From Oscillospiraceae bacterium (GTDB taxonomy: Bacteria; Bacillota_A; Clostridia; Oscillospirales; Ruminococcaceae), in NCBI GenBank assembly GCA_900766795.1, contig CAAFWX010000360.1:1-13289 (forward strand): 13,289 bases of DNA, written 5' to 3'. The position numbers were made by a program, and so were the translations under genes. Below the pieces are notes generated by a model. That model was not told where the DNA came from, did no database searches, and was given only the letters and a program-made list of their open reading frames with translations. Positions 1-7,053 of this stretch are shown here, in pieces (the first letter of the stretch is position 1; every line of letters starts with the position of its first letter).

Positions 1-165
1 CGAAAAGTCTAAGGCATCACCGCATAATTATTGTCGTTCGATTGCGCCGTCAGATTTTTCGTCAGATTGTATAAATTCGACGCAGGCGGGCTAACGCCCG
101 TCAAGGAGAATTTGTGCAAGATGACGGAAAATATGCAAGCAAGCGGACGGCAAAGGCGTTAGCCG
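1..165. repeat. Probable end of an interspersed repeat or degenerate non-coding element
   Basis: No convincing gene lies in 1-185, downstream of rnfB. The stretch has a tandem CGTCAGATT pair (about 50-69), a short hairpin CGGGC-TAA-CGCCCG near 87-100, and a 10-bp inverted repeat: GGCTAACGCC at 89-98 and GGCGTTAGCC at 155-164. One plus-strand frame is open from the left edge to a TAA at 92-94; a second frame is open through the next part and stops with TAG at 160-162. The peptide they spell resembles spurious short proteins I recall from repeated elements in Ruminococcus-like genomes, but this is memory and was not searched. No U-tract follows the hairpin on either strand, so it is not an obvious terminator for rnf. 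Confidence 0.35.
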
Positions 166-185
166 GTAATTGTGCGGTGTTGCCA

Positions 186-1010
186 TTACTTTACGCTGTT
201 AAGAGCGTCATACTGGATAGCGTGGGTCGGGCAAAGCTCGGCGCAGGCGATACAGCGAACGCACTTTGTGTAGTCGATGGAAGCAAGGTTGTCTGTAACC
301 GTCACAGCGCCTGTCGGGCAGTTCATCTCGCACTTCTTGCAGCCAAGGCACGCGCTCTTGCAGTTCTTTCGAGCCACCGCGCCCTTGTCCTTGTTGTTGC
401 AGCGGACAATTGAGCCTGCGTCTGCGGGAACAAGCTTAATCACATGGTTGGGACATGCCTTTGTACATGCGCCGCAGCCTGTGCACTTGTTCGGGTCAAC
501 ATATGCAACGCCGTCAACAATGCAGATTGCGTTGTTGGTGCACACCTTTGCGCAGTCGCCGCAGCCGAGGCAGCCGTATACGCACGCACCCTCGCCGCCG
601 TAGAACATCTTTGCGGCTGCACAGGTTTCAATGCCCTTGTAGATGTGCTTCTTCTCGGTGTTCTCGCACTTGCCGTTGCAGTGAACGTATGCAACCTGCT
701 TCGCAAGCGCTTCCACCTCAACGCCCATAATCTCGCCGAGTGCCTTTGCGGTGTCAGCGCCGCCGGGTACACAGAGGTTTGCCTTAATCTCAGGGTTCTC
801 CGCAAGCGCCTTTGCGTAGCCGTCGCAGCCCGTATAGCCGCACGCGCCGCAGTTGGCGCCCGGCAGGCAGGAGCGAATCTTCTGCTCGCGCTCGTCAACC
901 TTTACGGCAAAGAACTTTGCGGCAGCCACCAGAATCAGCGCGCATACAAGACCGATAACGACCAGCACGCCGACTGCGGTAAGCACGGCCATTAATAACT
1001 CATTTTCCAT
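186..1010 (-). CDS. rnfB: Rnf complex subunit B, multi-cluster iron-sulfur ferredoxin-interacting subunit
   Basis: RnfB accepts electrons from reduced ferredoxin at the cytoplasmic face of the Rnf complex and passes them on. The 274-residue protein begins with one membrane helix (about residues 7-31). A four-cysteine Fe-S domain follows (C48, C54, C57, C62, in LPGANCGACGYTGC). Four ferredoxin-type CxxCxxCxxxC motifs come next: C147-C157, C176-C186, C221-C231 and C250-C260. That predicts at least five 4Fe-4S clusters, a cysteine-rich form typical of clostridial RnfB. It is the last gene of the operon, 12 nt after rnfA. An AGGAGG that starts within the rnfA TAA stop lies 7 nt before the ATG, which fixes the start. 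No intrinsic terminator is visible downstream to base 1. Confidence 0.96.
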   Translation of the reverse strand: MENELLMAVLTAVGVLVVIGLVCALILVAAAKFFAVKVDEREQKIRSCLPGANCGACGYTGCDGYAKALAENPEIKANLCVPGGADTAKALGEIMGVEVEALAKQVAYVHCNGKCENTEKKHIYKGIETCAAAKMFYGGEGACVYGCLGCGDCAKVCTNNAICIVDGVAYVDPNKCTGCGACTKACPNHVIKLVPADAGSIVRCNNKDKGAVARKNCKSACLGCKKCEMNCPTGAVTVTDNLASIDYTKCVRCIACAELCPTHAIQYDALNSVK

Positions 1011-1022
1011 TTCGCAGCCTCC

Positions 1023-1622
1023 TTATGCAAACAGCTTATCAACCACGCCCGCGAAGCCCATGAAGCTCATGGAAACGATGGAAGCGGCAGCAAGCGTAAT
1101 GGGGAGTCCCTTGAAGCTTTCGGGAATGTTTGCGCTGTCAAGTCTTGAGCGCACTCCCGCAAACAGAACCATTGCAAGCAGGAAGCCAAGACCGCAGCCG
1201 AGGGAGCTTACCATGCTCTCGAGGAAGTTGTAGGAATCCTTGATGTTGTTGATGGTAACACCGAGCACTGCACAGTTTGTGGTAATAAGCGGCAAGTAAA
1301 CACCGAGGGACTTGTGCAGAGCGGGGATGTACTTCTTGAGGATAATCTCAACGAACTGCACGAGCGTTGCGATAACCAGAATGAAAACGATTGTCTGGAG
1401 ATAGCCAAGCCCGAGCTTGTCGAGAACAAAGGTCTGAATCGGCCATGTAACAGCGGTGGCAACCAGCATAACGAATGTTACCGCAGTACCCATGCCCGCT
1501 GCCTGGTCAAGCTTCTTGGAAACGCCGAGGAAAGGGCAGATTCCGAGGAACTTGTTAAGGACGTAGTTGTTTACGAGCACGCTTGACATCAGGATGATGA
1601 GCAGTGATTTTAACATATCCAT
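1023..1622 (-). CDS. rnfA: Rnf complex membrane subunit A
   Basis: RnfA is a six-helix integral membrane subunit of ferredoxin:NAD+ oxidoreductase, homologous to NqrE. At 199 residues it has the usual family length. Conserved stretches include NNYVLNKFLGICPFLG and PLITTNCAVLG. C29 (in GICP) and C117 (in TNC) sit at the positions known in Rnf/Nqr to hold a 2Fe-2S cluster in the membrane together with the matching cysteines of RnfE. The ATG at 1622 lies one base after the rnfE stop; AGGAGG at the end of rnfE is 9 nt upstream, which favours this ATG over the in-frame one two codons later. The gene is translated as part of the rnf operon. Confidence 0.96.
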   Translation of the reverse strand: MDMLKSLLIILMSSVLVNNYVLNKFLGICPFLGVSKKLDQAAGMGTAVTFVMLVATAVTWPIQTFVLDKLGLGYLQTIVFILVIATLVQFVEIILKKYIPALHKSLGVYLPLITTNCAVLGVTINNIKDSYNFLESMVSSLGCGLGFLLAMVLFAGVRSRLDSANIPESFKGLPITLAAASIVSMSFMGFAGVVDKLFA

Positions 1623-1623
1623 A

Positions 1624-2301
1624 TTACTCTGCCTCCTTTACCGCGTTCTTGCAGCTTGAGGCTGCGGGGCAGCCTGCACAGCCAAATTCCTTCTTCTTGA
1701 TTGCCTTGCCCTTGGTCAGCTTGTTCACAACGGCGATAAGCACGCCGAACACGAAGAAGCCGCCCGCAGCCTGCGTGAAGAAAGGAACGGAATAGTCCTG
1801 TAAGAAAGGAATCTTGAACCCGAGGAAGCTGCCCGAGCCGAGCACCTCGCGAACGGTGCCCATGCAGAACAGCGCGAGGGTAAAGCCAAGACCCATTCCA
1901 ATGCCGTCGAGAGCGGAATCAAGTACGGTGTTCTTGCTTGCGAACATTTCCGCTCTGCCGAGAATGATACAGTTTACAACGATGAGCGCGAGGTATGTAC
2001 CCAGAGCGGTGTAAAGCTCGGGCAGGAACGCGTTCATCAGCATCTGGATTACGGTCACGAAGCCCGCGATGATAACGATATACGCAGGTATACGCACCTT
2101 ATCGGGGATAACCTTGCGAAGCGCGGAGATAACCATATTGGAGCAAATCAGAACGATTGCCGCCGCAAGACCCATACCCAGAGCGCGGCTGACGGAGTCG
2201 GTCACCGCGAGGGTCGGGCAGGTGCCCAGAATGAGCACAAACACAGGGTTTTCTTTGATGAAGCCCCTTAACATAATGGAAAGCTTGCTTGATTTCTCCA
2301 T
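1624..2301 (-). CDS. rnfE: Rnf complex membrane subunit E with cysteine-rich C-terminal tail
   Basis: RnfE is the second multi-helix core subunit of Rnf (homologous to NqrD) and forms an inverted-topology pair with RnfA. The start MEKSSKLSIMLRGFIKENPV and the segment LILGTCPTLAVT are characteristic. C28 and C111 (VVNCIILGRAE) match the intramembrane 2Fe-2S ligands. After the last helix (about 180-193) comes a lysine-rich stretch and a cytosol-sized tail carrying CAGCPAASSC (C208, C211, C217), which goes beyond the minimal family core; its role is unknown. The stop TAA is followed after one base by the rnfA ATG. The ribosome site AAAGGAGG lies inside the last codons of rnfG, 9 nt before this ATG. 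Confidence 0.95.
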   Translation of the reverse strand: MEKSSKLSIMLRGFIKENPVFVLILGTCPTLAVTDSVSRALGMGLAAAIVLICSNMVISALRKVIPDKVRIPAYIVIIAGFVTVIQMLMNAFLPELYTALGTYLALIVVNCIILGRAEMFASKNTVLDSALDGIGMGLGFTLALFCMGTVREVLGSGSFLGFKIPFLQDYSVPFFTQAAGGFFVFGVLIAVVNKLTKGKAIKKKEFGCAGCPAASSCKNAVKEAE

Positions 2302-2302
2302 A

Positions 2303-3487
2303 TTACTGAGCCTCCTTTACTGCATTGAATGCCGCGGTCACATCGGCAACGGCGGTCTTTACTCCGGTGGAGGTAAAGGTGCAGCCTGCGATGGTGGTTA
2401 TGTCGTCGCCGACAGCGCCGAGAACAGCGCCGCTGAATCTTCCCGCGTACTCGCTCTGGGCGACAACCTCGCCGTAGTACTCGGTTTCGTTATGGCTGAG
2501 CACCTTGAACTTTGCAATCTCGCCGTTCTCATTTACAATGTACAGCAGGTTCATCACGCCGCCATAGCCGAACGGTGAAGCGGTGAAAGCGTAATAAGCC
2601 GTGCCGTCGGCAGTGAAGCTGTACGCGCCGTTTACCGTGGACTGAACATTGACGGTGAGAGGAGTTACCTCAGCGCCCTCGTAAATCTTCTGGATACGCT
2701 CGATGTGCTTTGTGTTTTCAGCCGCATAAGCCTGCGCTGCAGCGGTCTTTAGCGCTTCGACAACGGAAGCGTCCTCGGGGGCGTCCTCCTCGGACTTGAA
2801 GCCGACATAGCTGCCGAATGCGTCCGCAACGTACACAACCTTGTCAGCTACCATTGCGTAGCCTGCCTTGTTGGAGGAAACGTACAAGCCGCTTGTTTCG
2901 TCAAGCTTAGCGTCGCAGCTTCCTGTGTTGTTGACGGTGCCGGGCAGAAGTTCGCCCATTGCCTCGTTCACCAGCACAGCGTCGCTCTTGCCGCCAAGCA
3001 TTGCAGTGAATGCGTCGTTGATGGCGTTCTTGAACGCGGTGGAGGAATAGGTTACGCCGGATACAAGGTCAACCCCTGCAAGAGAAGCATCCTTTCCGAC
3101 ATAGGTGTTGGGGTAATCCGCGCCGAAGTCCTTGGTTTCGGAGTAGTTGGTGATAACGATATTCTGTATAATCCCGTCAGCGGAAATTCCCACGGTTATC
3201 GCCATGGGCGCTTCGCTGTAGCTGGATGTGGTTTCAAGCGCAATCGCAAAGCCGCTGCCTGCGGTGTCCTTGTAAACAGCCTTTACGGTTTCGGGAGTGT
3301 TCTCCTTAAGCTCAACCTCTTCAAAGGAAGCAGCCGAGGGAAGTACCGCCTTAAGGGATTCCTGCACTGCCTTGTCGGCATTCTGCTTGATTATGGGTGC
3401 TGTGACGTAGTTTACCGCCGAGAGGATAAGGGTGACGATAAGGCAGATGGCGGTCAGCACGATGGTGCTCTTTACTGAATCATTCAT
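2303..3487 (-). CDS. rnfG: Rnf complex subunit G, double-length with two FMN-binding domains
   Basis: RnfG carries a covalently bound FMN on the outer side of the membrane and relays electrons within Rnf. The protein has an N-terminal anchor helix (about residues 9-29). Domain 1 (about 75-160) has the RnfG hallmark YSETKDFGADYP and ends in DLVSGVTYSS (S143-S149), with T146 the expected flavinylated residue. A linker of about 100 residues follows, then domain 2 (about 285-388). This repeats the family pattern GYGGVMNLLYIV and LSHNETEYYGE and ends in TIAGCTFTST, with T370 the candidate acceptor. At 394 residues it is nearly twice the usual ~200. ATGA overlap with rnfD; GGAGGT is 8 nt upstream. 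Domain 2 departs from the canonical S/T-G-A-T motif (AGCT), so whether it is flavinylated is uncertain. Confidence 0.92.
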   Translation of the reverse strand: MNDSVKSTIVLTAICLIVTLILSAVNYVTAPIIKQNADKAVQESLKAVLPSAASFEEVELKENTPETVKAVYKDTAGSGFAIALETTSSYSEAPMAITVGISADGIIQNIVITNYSETKDFGADYPNTYVGKDASLAGVDLVSGVTYSSTAFKNAINDAFTAMLGGKSDAVLVNEAMGELLPGTVNNTGSCDAKLDETSGLYVSSNKAGYAMVADKVVYVADAFGSYVGFKSEEDAPEDASVVEALKTAAAQAYAAENTKHIERIQKIYEGAEVTPLTVNVQSTVNGAYSFTADGTAYYAFTASPFGYGGVMNLLYIVNENGEIAKFKVLSHNETEYYGEVVAQSEYAGRFSGAVLGAVGDDITTIAGCTFTSTGVKTAVADVTAAFNAVKEAQ

Positions 3488-4410
3488 GCTTTAGCACCTC
3501 CAAACGGCTTTGTTCTTGTCCATCTCTCTATGTAGGGAGTGAGTATGTTCATCAGCAGGATAGAGAAAGATACACCCTCGGGGTAGCTTCCGTAAACACG
3601 GATAAGAACGGTGATTATTCCGCAGCCGAGTCCGAAGATAACCTTGCCCCATGTGGTGTTGGGAGTGGTCGCATAGTCGGTAGCCATGAAGAAAGCGCCG
3701 ATAAACAGACCGCCCGTCAGAATTTCAGCAACAGGGTCCTGACCGAGAACAAGCGAGAACAGGAACACGGTAGCGATGAACACAACTGGAGTGTGCCATG
3801 TGATAACTCCGCGGGCGATAAGGTAGATACCGCCGATGAGCAGCGCAAGAGCGCAGGTTTCACCGAGAGCGCCGCCGTTGAAGCCGAGGAACAAATCAAG
3901 ATAAGACGGGAGAGTTCCCTCCTGACCGCTGAGTACGCCGAGGGGAGTTGCTCCCGAAACGATGTCGGTGTTGTTCACGGGGAAAACAGCCGCGGTCATG
4001 GTGCTGCTGAAGGACAGCAGCAGGAAGATACGCGCGGTGATTGCGGGGTTTGCGAAGTTCTGACCGATACCGCCGAACAGGCACTTTACGACTACGATAG
4101 CGAAAACCGAGCCGATGGCAGCCTGCCACAGAGGAATGGTCGAGGGAATGTTGAGCGCAAGAAGAAGTCCCGTTACGGCAGAGGAAAGGTCGCTTACCGT
4201 CTGCTCTTTCTTGCAGATAAGGTTAAACAGGAACTCGGAGAGCATCGCAGCCGCAACGCATGTCACGATAACGAAAAGGCTCTTGATTCCGAAAATCACC
4301 ACGGACATCACAGCAGCGGGAAGCAGCGCGATAATAACATCCAGCATTATCTTCTGCGTGGTGCGCGGCGTGGAAATGTGCGGAGAGCATGATACTATCA
4401 ATTTACTCAT
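3484..4410 (-). CDS. rnfD: Rnf complex membrane subunit D, covalent-FMN site SGAT
   Basis: RnfD is a polytopic membrane subunit (homologous to NqrB) and part of the ion-translocating core. The 308-residue protein has about eight to ten hydrophobic segments. Family landmarks are SPHISTPRTTQKIM at residues 9-22, GGIGQNFANPAITARIFLL near 113-131, the flavin site DIVSGATPLG (S152-T155, with T155 the expected FMN-bound threonine), MATDYATTPNT near 242-252 and the C-terminal SYPEGVSFSILLMN. ApbE, encoded just upstream of the operon, is the expected enzyme for the attachment. The ATG overlaps the rnfC stop as ATGA, with AGGAGG 7 nt upstream, indicating translational coupling to rnfC. Confidence 0.96.
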   Translation of the reverse strand: MSKLIVSCSPHISTPRTTQKIMLDVIIALLPAAVMSVVIFGIKSLFVIVTCVAAAMLSEFLFNLICKKEQTVSDLSSAVTGLLLALNIPSTIPLWQAAIGSVFAIVVVKCLFGGIGQNFANPAITARIFLLLSFSSTMTAAVFPVNNTDIVSGATPLGVLSGQEGTLPSYLDLFLGFNGGALGETCALALLIGGIYLIARGVITWHTPVVFIATVFLFSLVLGQDPVAEILTGGLFIGAFFMATDYATTPNTTWGKVIFGLGCGIITVLIRVYGSYPEGVSFSILLMNILTPYIERWTRTKPFGGAKA

Positions 4411-5723
4411 TTCTTCGCCTCCTGAGGTTTATTGTTTCTGAGCATTGCCTTGCTGAGCTTGTTGCGCTGTACAAGCGGCTGACCCGTGGGACATACGAAC
4501 GAGCAGCAGCCGCACTCCATGCAGAGGTTTACCTTTAATGCGGCTAGCTCTGCACAGTCGCCGTCCTTAAACGCCTTGCTGATTGCAACAGGGTTAAGGT
4601 GCAGCGGGCAATGGTCAACGCAGCTTCCGCAGCGAATGCAGGGTGTAGTCTTTTTCGGCTCTGCTTCCTTTGCGGTCATCGCAATGATTGCGTTTGTGTT
4701 CTTGAGAATGGGTACTGATGTGTCGGGCACGGCAATTCCCATCATGGGACCGCCGTAGAGCACCTTACCCGGCTCCTCCTTGAAGCCGCCGCAGAAGTCG
4801 AAAACTTCCTGAAGTGCGGTTCCGATGGGCACGATTACGTTCTTAGGCTCCTTTACAGCGCCGCCGTCAACGGTCACGCACTTCTCAACAAGCGGCATTC
4901 CCGTTTCAACGTACTTTGCAATGAACGCGAGCGTGGTGCAGTTCATAACAACCGCGCCTGCGTCCAGAGGAAGCTTTCCCTCGGGAACAACTGCGCCTAT
5001 TGTGTGATAAATCAGCACCTTCTCACCGCCCTGCGGATAAACGCTCGGAAGCGGCTTCACGGTAACGCAGGGGTCAGACGCGGCAATCTCGTTCATCTTG
5101 GCGATACACTCGGGCTTGTTCTTCTCAATGCCCACAACGATGTTCTTCACGCCGAGGTATTTCTCCAGCAGCGCGAAGCCCTTTCTCATCCAATCCGCGT
5201 CGTCAAGCATGGTTCTGGTGTCGCTGGTGATATACGGCTCGCACTCCGCGCCGTTGATTACAACTGCCTGTACCTTGGAGAGGTCCTTTATCGACAGCTT
5301 GACTGCTGTCGGGAATCCGGCACCGCCAAGTCCGACGATACCGCTTTCTCTTACGGCGTTCACAAAGTCCTCATAGCTGTTGATGACGGGGGGCTTTACG
5401 TTTTCGCTGACCTTCATCTCGCCGTCGGACTCGATTGTTATTGCATTCATGTTGCTTCCCGAGCTGGAAAGAATGGTGTCAACCTTCTTTACGGTGCCGG
5501 AAATGCTTGCATGTATAGGGGCGCTGACAAATCCGCCTGCGGACGCGATAACGTCGCCTATGCATACATGGTCGCCGACCTTTACCGTCGGCACGGCAGG
5601 AGCGCCGATGTGCATGGAAACGGGAATGGTTACCGATTTCGGTGCAGGCATCCTGACAGCTGCCATCTGCGCAGTGTTCTTTCGATGCGGAACATGCGCG
5701 CCTTTCAGCTTGAATAGTGGCAT
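4407..5723 (-). CDS. rnfC: Rnf complex subunit C, NADH/FMN-binding iron-sulfur subunit
   Basis: RnfC is the peripheral cytoplasmic subunit that exchanges electrons with NAD+, homologous to the Nqo1/NuoF fold. The 438-residue protein has an N-terminal lipoyl-like sandwich (about 30-100), then the nucleotide/flavin region with GLGGAGFPT at 131-139, NGAECEPY at 158-165 and YPQGGEK at 229-235. Two 4Fe-4S motifs follow: C362, C365, C368, C372 and C401, C404, C407, C411. The protein ends soon after, without the long alanine-rich tail seen in some proteobacterial RnfC. It is the first gene of the operon, behind a near-consensus promoter and a leader of about 64 nt. A GAGGA 7 nt before the ATG supports the start. 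Confidence 0.96.
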   Translation of the reverse strand: MPLFKLKGAHVPHRKNTAQMAAVRMPAPKSVTIPVSMHIGAPAVPTVKVGDHVCIGDVIASAGGFVSAPIHASISGTVKKVDTILSSSGSNMNAITIESDGEMKVSENVKPPVINSYEDFVNAVRESGIVGLGGAGFPTAVKLSIKDLSKVQAVVINGAECEPYITSDTRTMLDDADWMRKGFALLEKYLGVKNIVVGIEKNKPECIAKMNEIAASDPCVTVKPLPSVYPQGGEKVLIYHTIGAVVPEGKLPLDAGAVVMNCTTLAFIAKYVETGMPLVEKCVTVDGGAVKEPKNVIVPIGTALQEVFDFCGGFKEEPGKVLYGGPMMGIAVPDTSVPILKNTNAIIAMTAKEAEPKKTTPCIRCGSCVDHCPLHLNPVAISKAFKDGDCAELAALKVNLCMECGCCSFVCPTGQPLVQRNKLSKAMLRNNKPQEAKK

Positions 5724-5755
5724 AGTTCATTCCTCACATATACTGAATTTTGAAA

Positions 5756-5783
5756 CGCCCGACGTCAAAATGGCATATGGGCG
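5756..5783 (-). promoter_or_regulatory. Inverted repeat in the rnf operon leader
   Basis: CGCCC at 5756-5760 is complementary to GGGCG at 5779-5783, with an 18-nt interior that contains CATATG and GACGTC palindromes. It lies immediately downstream of the predicted transcription start, so it could be an operator or a weak leader hairpin. Five pairs alone are weak evidence. Confidence 0.25.
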
Positions 5784-5793
5784 CACTATAATT

Positions 5794-5823
5794 ATTATAC
5801 TATATCTATTACTTGTTTGTCAA
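5794..5823 (-). promoter_or_regulatory. Predicted sigma-A promoter of the rnf operon
   Basis: On the minus strand a perfect -35 TTGACA (5818-5823) and a perfect -10 TATAAT (5794-5799) are separated by 18 bp. Transcription would start near 5787 and give a leader of about 64 nt before rnfC. The promoter lies after the apbE terminator, so rnf has its own transcription start independent of apbE. Confidence 0.8.
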
Positions 5824-5870
5824 CACAATAACCAGATTTTGCACTTGTACATATTTACTGAATTTTTGAC

Positions 5871-5911
5871 AAAAAAATACCCTGCGCTCACAAATTTATA
5901 ACGAGCGCAGG
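5871..5911 (-). terminator. Rho-independent terminator after apbE
   Basis: A perfect 9-bp stem, CCTGCGCTC (5881-5889) with GAGCGCAGG (5903-5911), has a 13-nt loop. On the minus strand it is followed by a U-run (seven A on the plus strand, 5871-5877). It begins 6 nt after the apbE stop codon. Confidence 0.88.
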
Positions 5912-5916
5912 CATTT

Positions 5917-6972
5917 TTATTCAGTGAAATACTCGGCGAAACCGTCGGTGTATTCGGCGGTGCCGTCGGGCATTATCCAATACGCCTCCACGCCGTCCAT
6001 TCCGCCCAGCAGGCTTTTTCCGTCATCCAGGGACATATTGTAAAGCGCGGTGGAAAGTGCGTCGGCTTTTCCGCTGTCCTCACAAAGCACCGAAACCGCG
6101 CTGAAATACCGTGCGGGCATAAGCGTGTCGGGGTCGATGATGTGGTGATAGCGCACGCCGTCGACCTCGTAATACCGCTGATAGTTTCCGCTGGTGACAA
6201 GCGCCATTCCGTTGAGGGTAATCCTGACAACATAGGGAATGTCGCTTTCGGTGTCGGGGTTTTGTATTCCCGCTTTCCAATCCGTGCCGTCGCCCTTTGT
6301 GCCGATAGTGCGCACATTGCCGCCGATGTTGACAGTGTAGCCGCTCTCCACTCCCCTGCTTTTCAGCAGCTCAACGGCGCGCTCCACCGCGTAACCCTTT
6401 GCAACCGCGCCAAGGTCGAGCGACATTTCCGGGTCGCGCAGGAACACGGTTCCGTTCTCCTCGTCAATCACCAAATCATCAATAGAGGTATGCTCGGCTG
6501 CGGCGGAAAGCTCGTCAAAATCGGGAACAGTCGCGCTTTCGGGGTCGCCCATGCCGATTTCACGGTGGCGGTGCCAGATGGACAAAACGCTGCCCATAGC
6601 AATGTTGCACCTGCCGCCCGTCTGCGCGTACATCTCCTTTGCAAAGACAAGCAGGTCAACTAGCTTTTCGTCAACCTTGACAGGCTCAATTCCTGCGGCT
6701 TTGTTAATGGTGCGGACGTTGTTCACGCCCTCGTAGCTGTGATAGATGTCCGTAAGCTTGTGATACTCCTCAAGCAGCTCATACACCGCGGCGCAGTTTT
6801 CCTCAAAAGCTTTTGCGTCGCTTTCATACCCGATTATCTGGGACACGGTATCGAAAAACTCAAGATAGTTTTTGGACATACGCTCGGGCTGCTTTGCCCT
6901 GCATGAACAGCAGCACAGCATAACCGCAGCGCTCAAAACCGCACCCAAAGCGCGGAACAATACTTTTTTCAC
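5917..6972 (-). CDS. apbE: FAD:protein FMN transferase (ApbE), probable lipoprotein
   Basis: ApbE transfers FMN from FAD to a Thr/Ser of target proteins outside the membrane; known targets include RnfG and RnfD. With start GTG at 6972 the protein has 351 residues, the normal family size, and begins MKKVLFRALGAVLSAAVMLC, a signal peptide ending in an unusual cysteine cluster (CCCSC, residues 20-24) that should hold the lipid-modified Cys. Family motifs: DLGAVAKGYA (186-195), NIGGN (215-219), TSGNY (260-264), HHIIDP (276-281) and ADALSTA (303-309), whose Asp and Thr belong to the metal/active site. An in-frame GTG at 6987 would add five residues, but the MKK start makes a better signal peptide. 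No promoter is visible in the gap of about 80 nt upstream, so expression may come from read-through of the lipoprotein terminator. Confidence 0.93.
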   Translation of the reverse strand: MKKVLFRALGAVLSAAVMLCCCSCRAKQPERMSKNYLEFFDTVSQIIGYESDAKAFEENCAAVYELLEEYHKLTDIYHSYEGVNNVRTINKAAGIEPVKVDEKLVDLLVFAKEMYAQTGGRCNIAMGSVLSIWHRHREIGMGDPESATVPDFDELSAAAEHTSIDDLVIDEENGTVFLRDPEMSLDLGAVAKGYAVERAVELLKSRGVESGYTVNIGGNVRTIGTKGDGTDWKAGIQNPDTESDIPYVVRITLNGMALVTSGNYQRYYEVDGVRYHHIIDPDTLMPARYFSAVSVLCEDSGKADALSTALYNMSLDDGKSLLGGMDGVEAYWIMPDGTAEYTDGFAEYFTE

Positions 6973-6998
6973 CCTAATCGAACTCACCTGCCTTTACA

Positions 6999-7029
6999 TA
7001 AAAATGAGGGGAAGCAAGTCCCCCTCATT
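6999..7029 (-). terminator. Terminator between the two-repeat lipoprotein gene and apbE
   Basis: AATGAGGGG (7003-7011) pairs perfectly with CCCCTCATT (7021-7029) around a 9-nt loop. On the minus strand the stem runs into TTTATG, a short U-tract. With no promoter visible between here and apbE, it may act as a partial terminator that lowers apbE expression relative to the lipoprotein. Confidence 0.72.
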
Positions 7030-7053
7030 CCGTCATTTCATTGAAAGCCGTTA

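Larger units (their letters stand above)
5741..5869. repeat. Pair of direct repeats flanking the rnf promoter
   Basis: The 11-mer TACTGAATTTT occurs at 5741-5751 and again at 5856-5866. The wider match is CATA-TACTGAATTTT-GA against CATATTTACTGAATTTTTGA. The copies are 115 bp apart, one downstream of the -10 in the leader and one upstream of the -35. They could be paired regulator sites, or chance in an AT-rich spacer. The right copy also touches the A-tract of the apbE terminator. Confidence 0.3.

Noticed and set aside
87..100. GC-rich hairpin as the rnf operon terminator
   Set aside because: The stem is only about 5 bp and no U-tract follows on the minus strand.
114..413. Plus-strand GTG frame reading into rnfB antisense
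   Set aside because: It runs opposite rnfB with its multiple cysteine motifs. The AAGGAGAA before the GTG is probably part of the repeat-like element and no product is recognisable.
3793..4392. Long plus-strand frames opposite rnfD (also 5004-5717 opposite rnfC and 7150-8103 opposite the lipoprotein)
   Set aside because: All lie antisense to strongly supported genes and show low-complexity or motif-free translations.
5810..5830. Rex (NADH-sensing) operator near the rnf -35
   Set aside because: TTGTGTTGACAA has TTGT/ACAA ends, but the length and interior do not match the known Rex palindrome; it is mostly explained by the -35 box.
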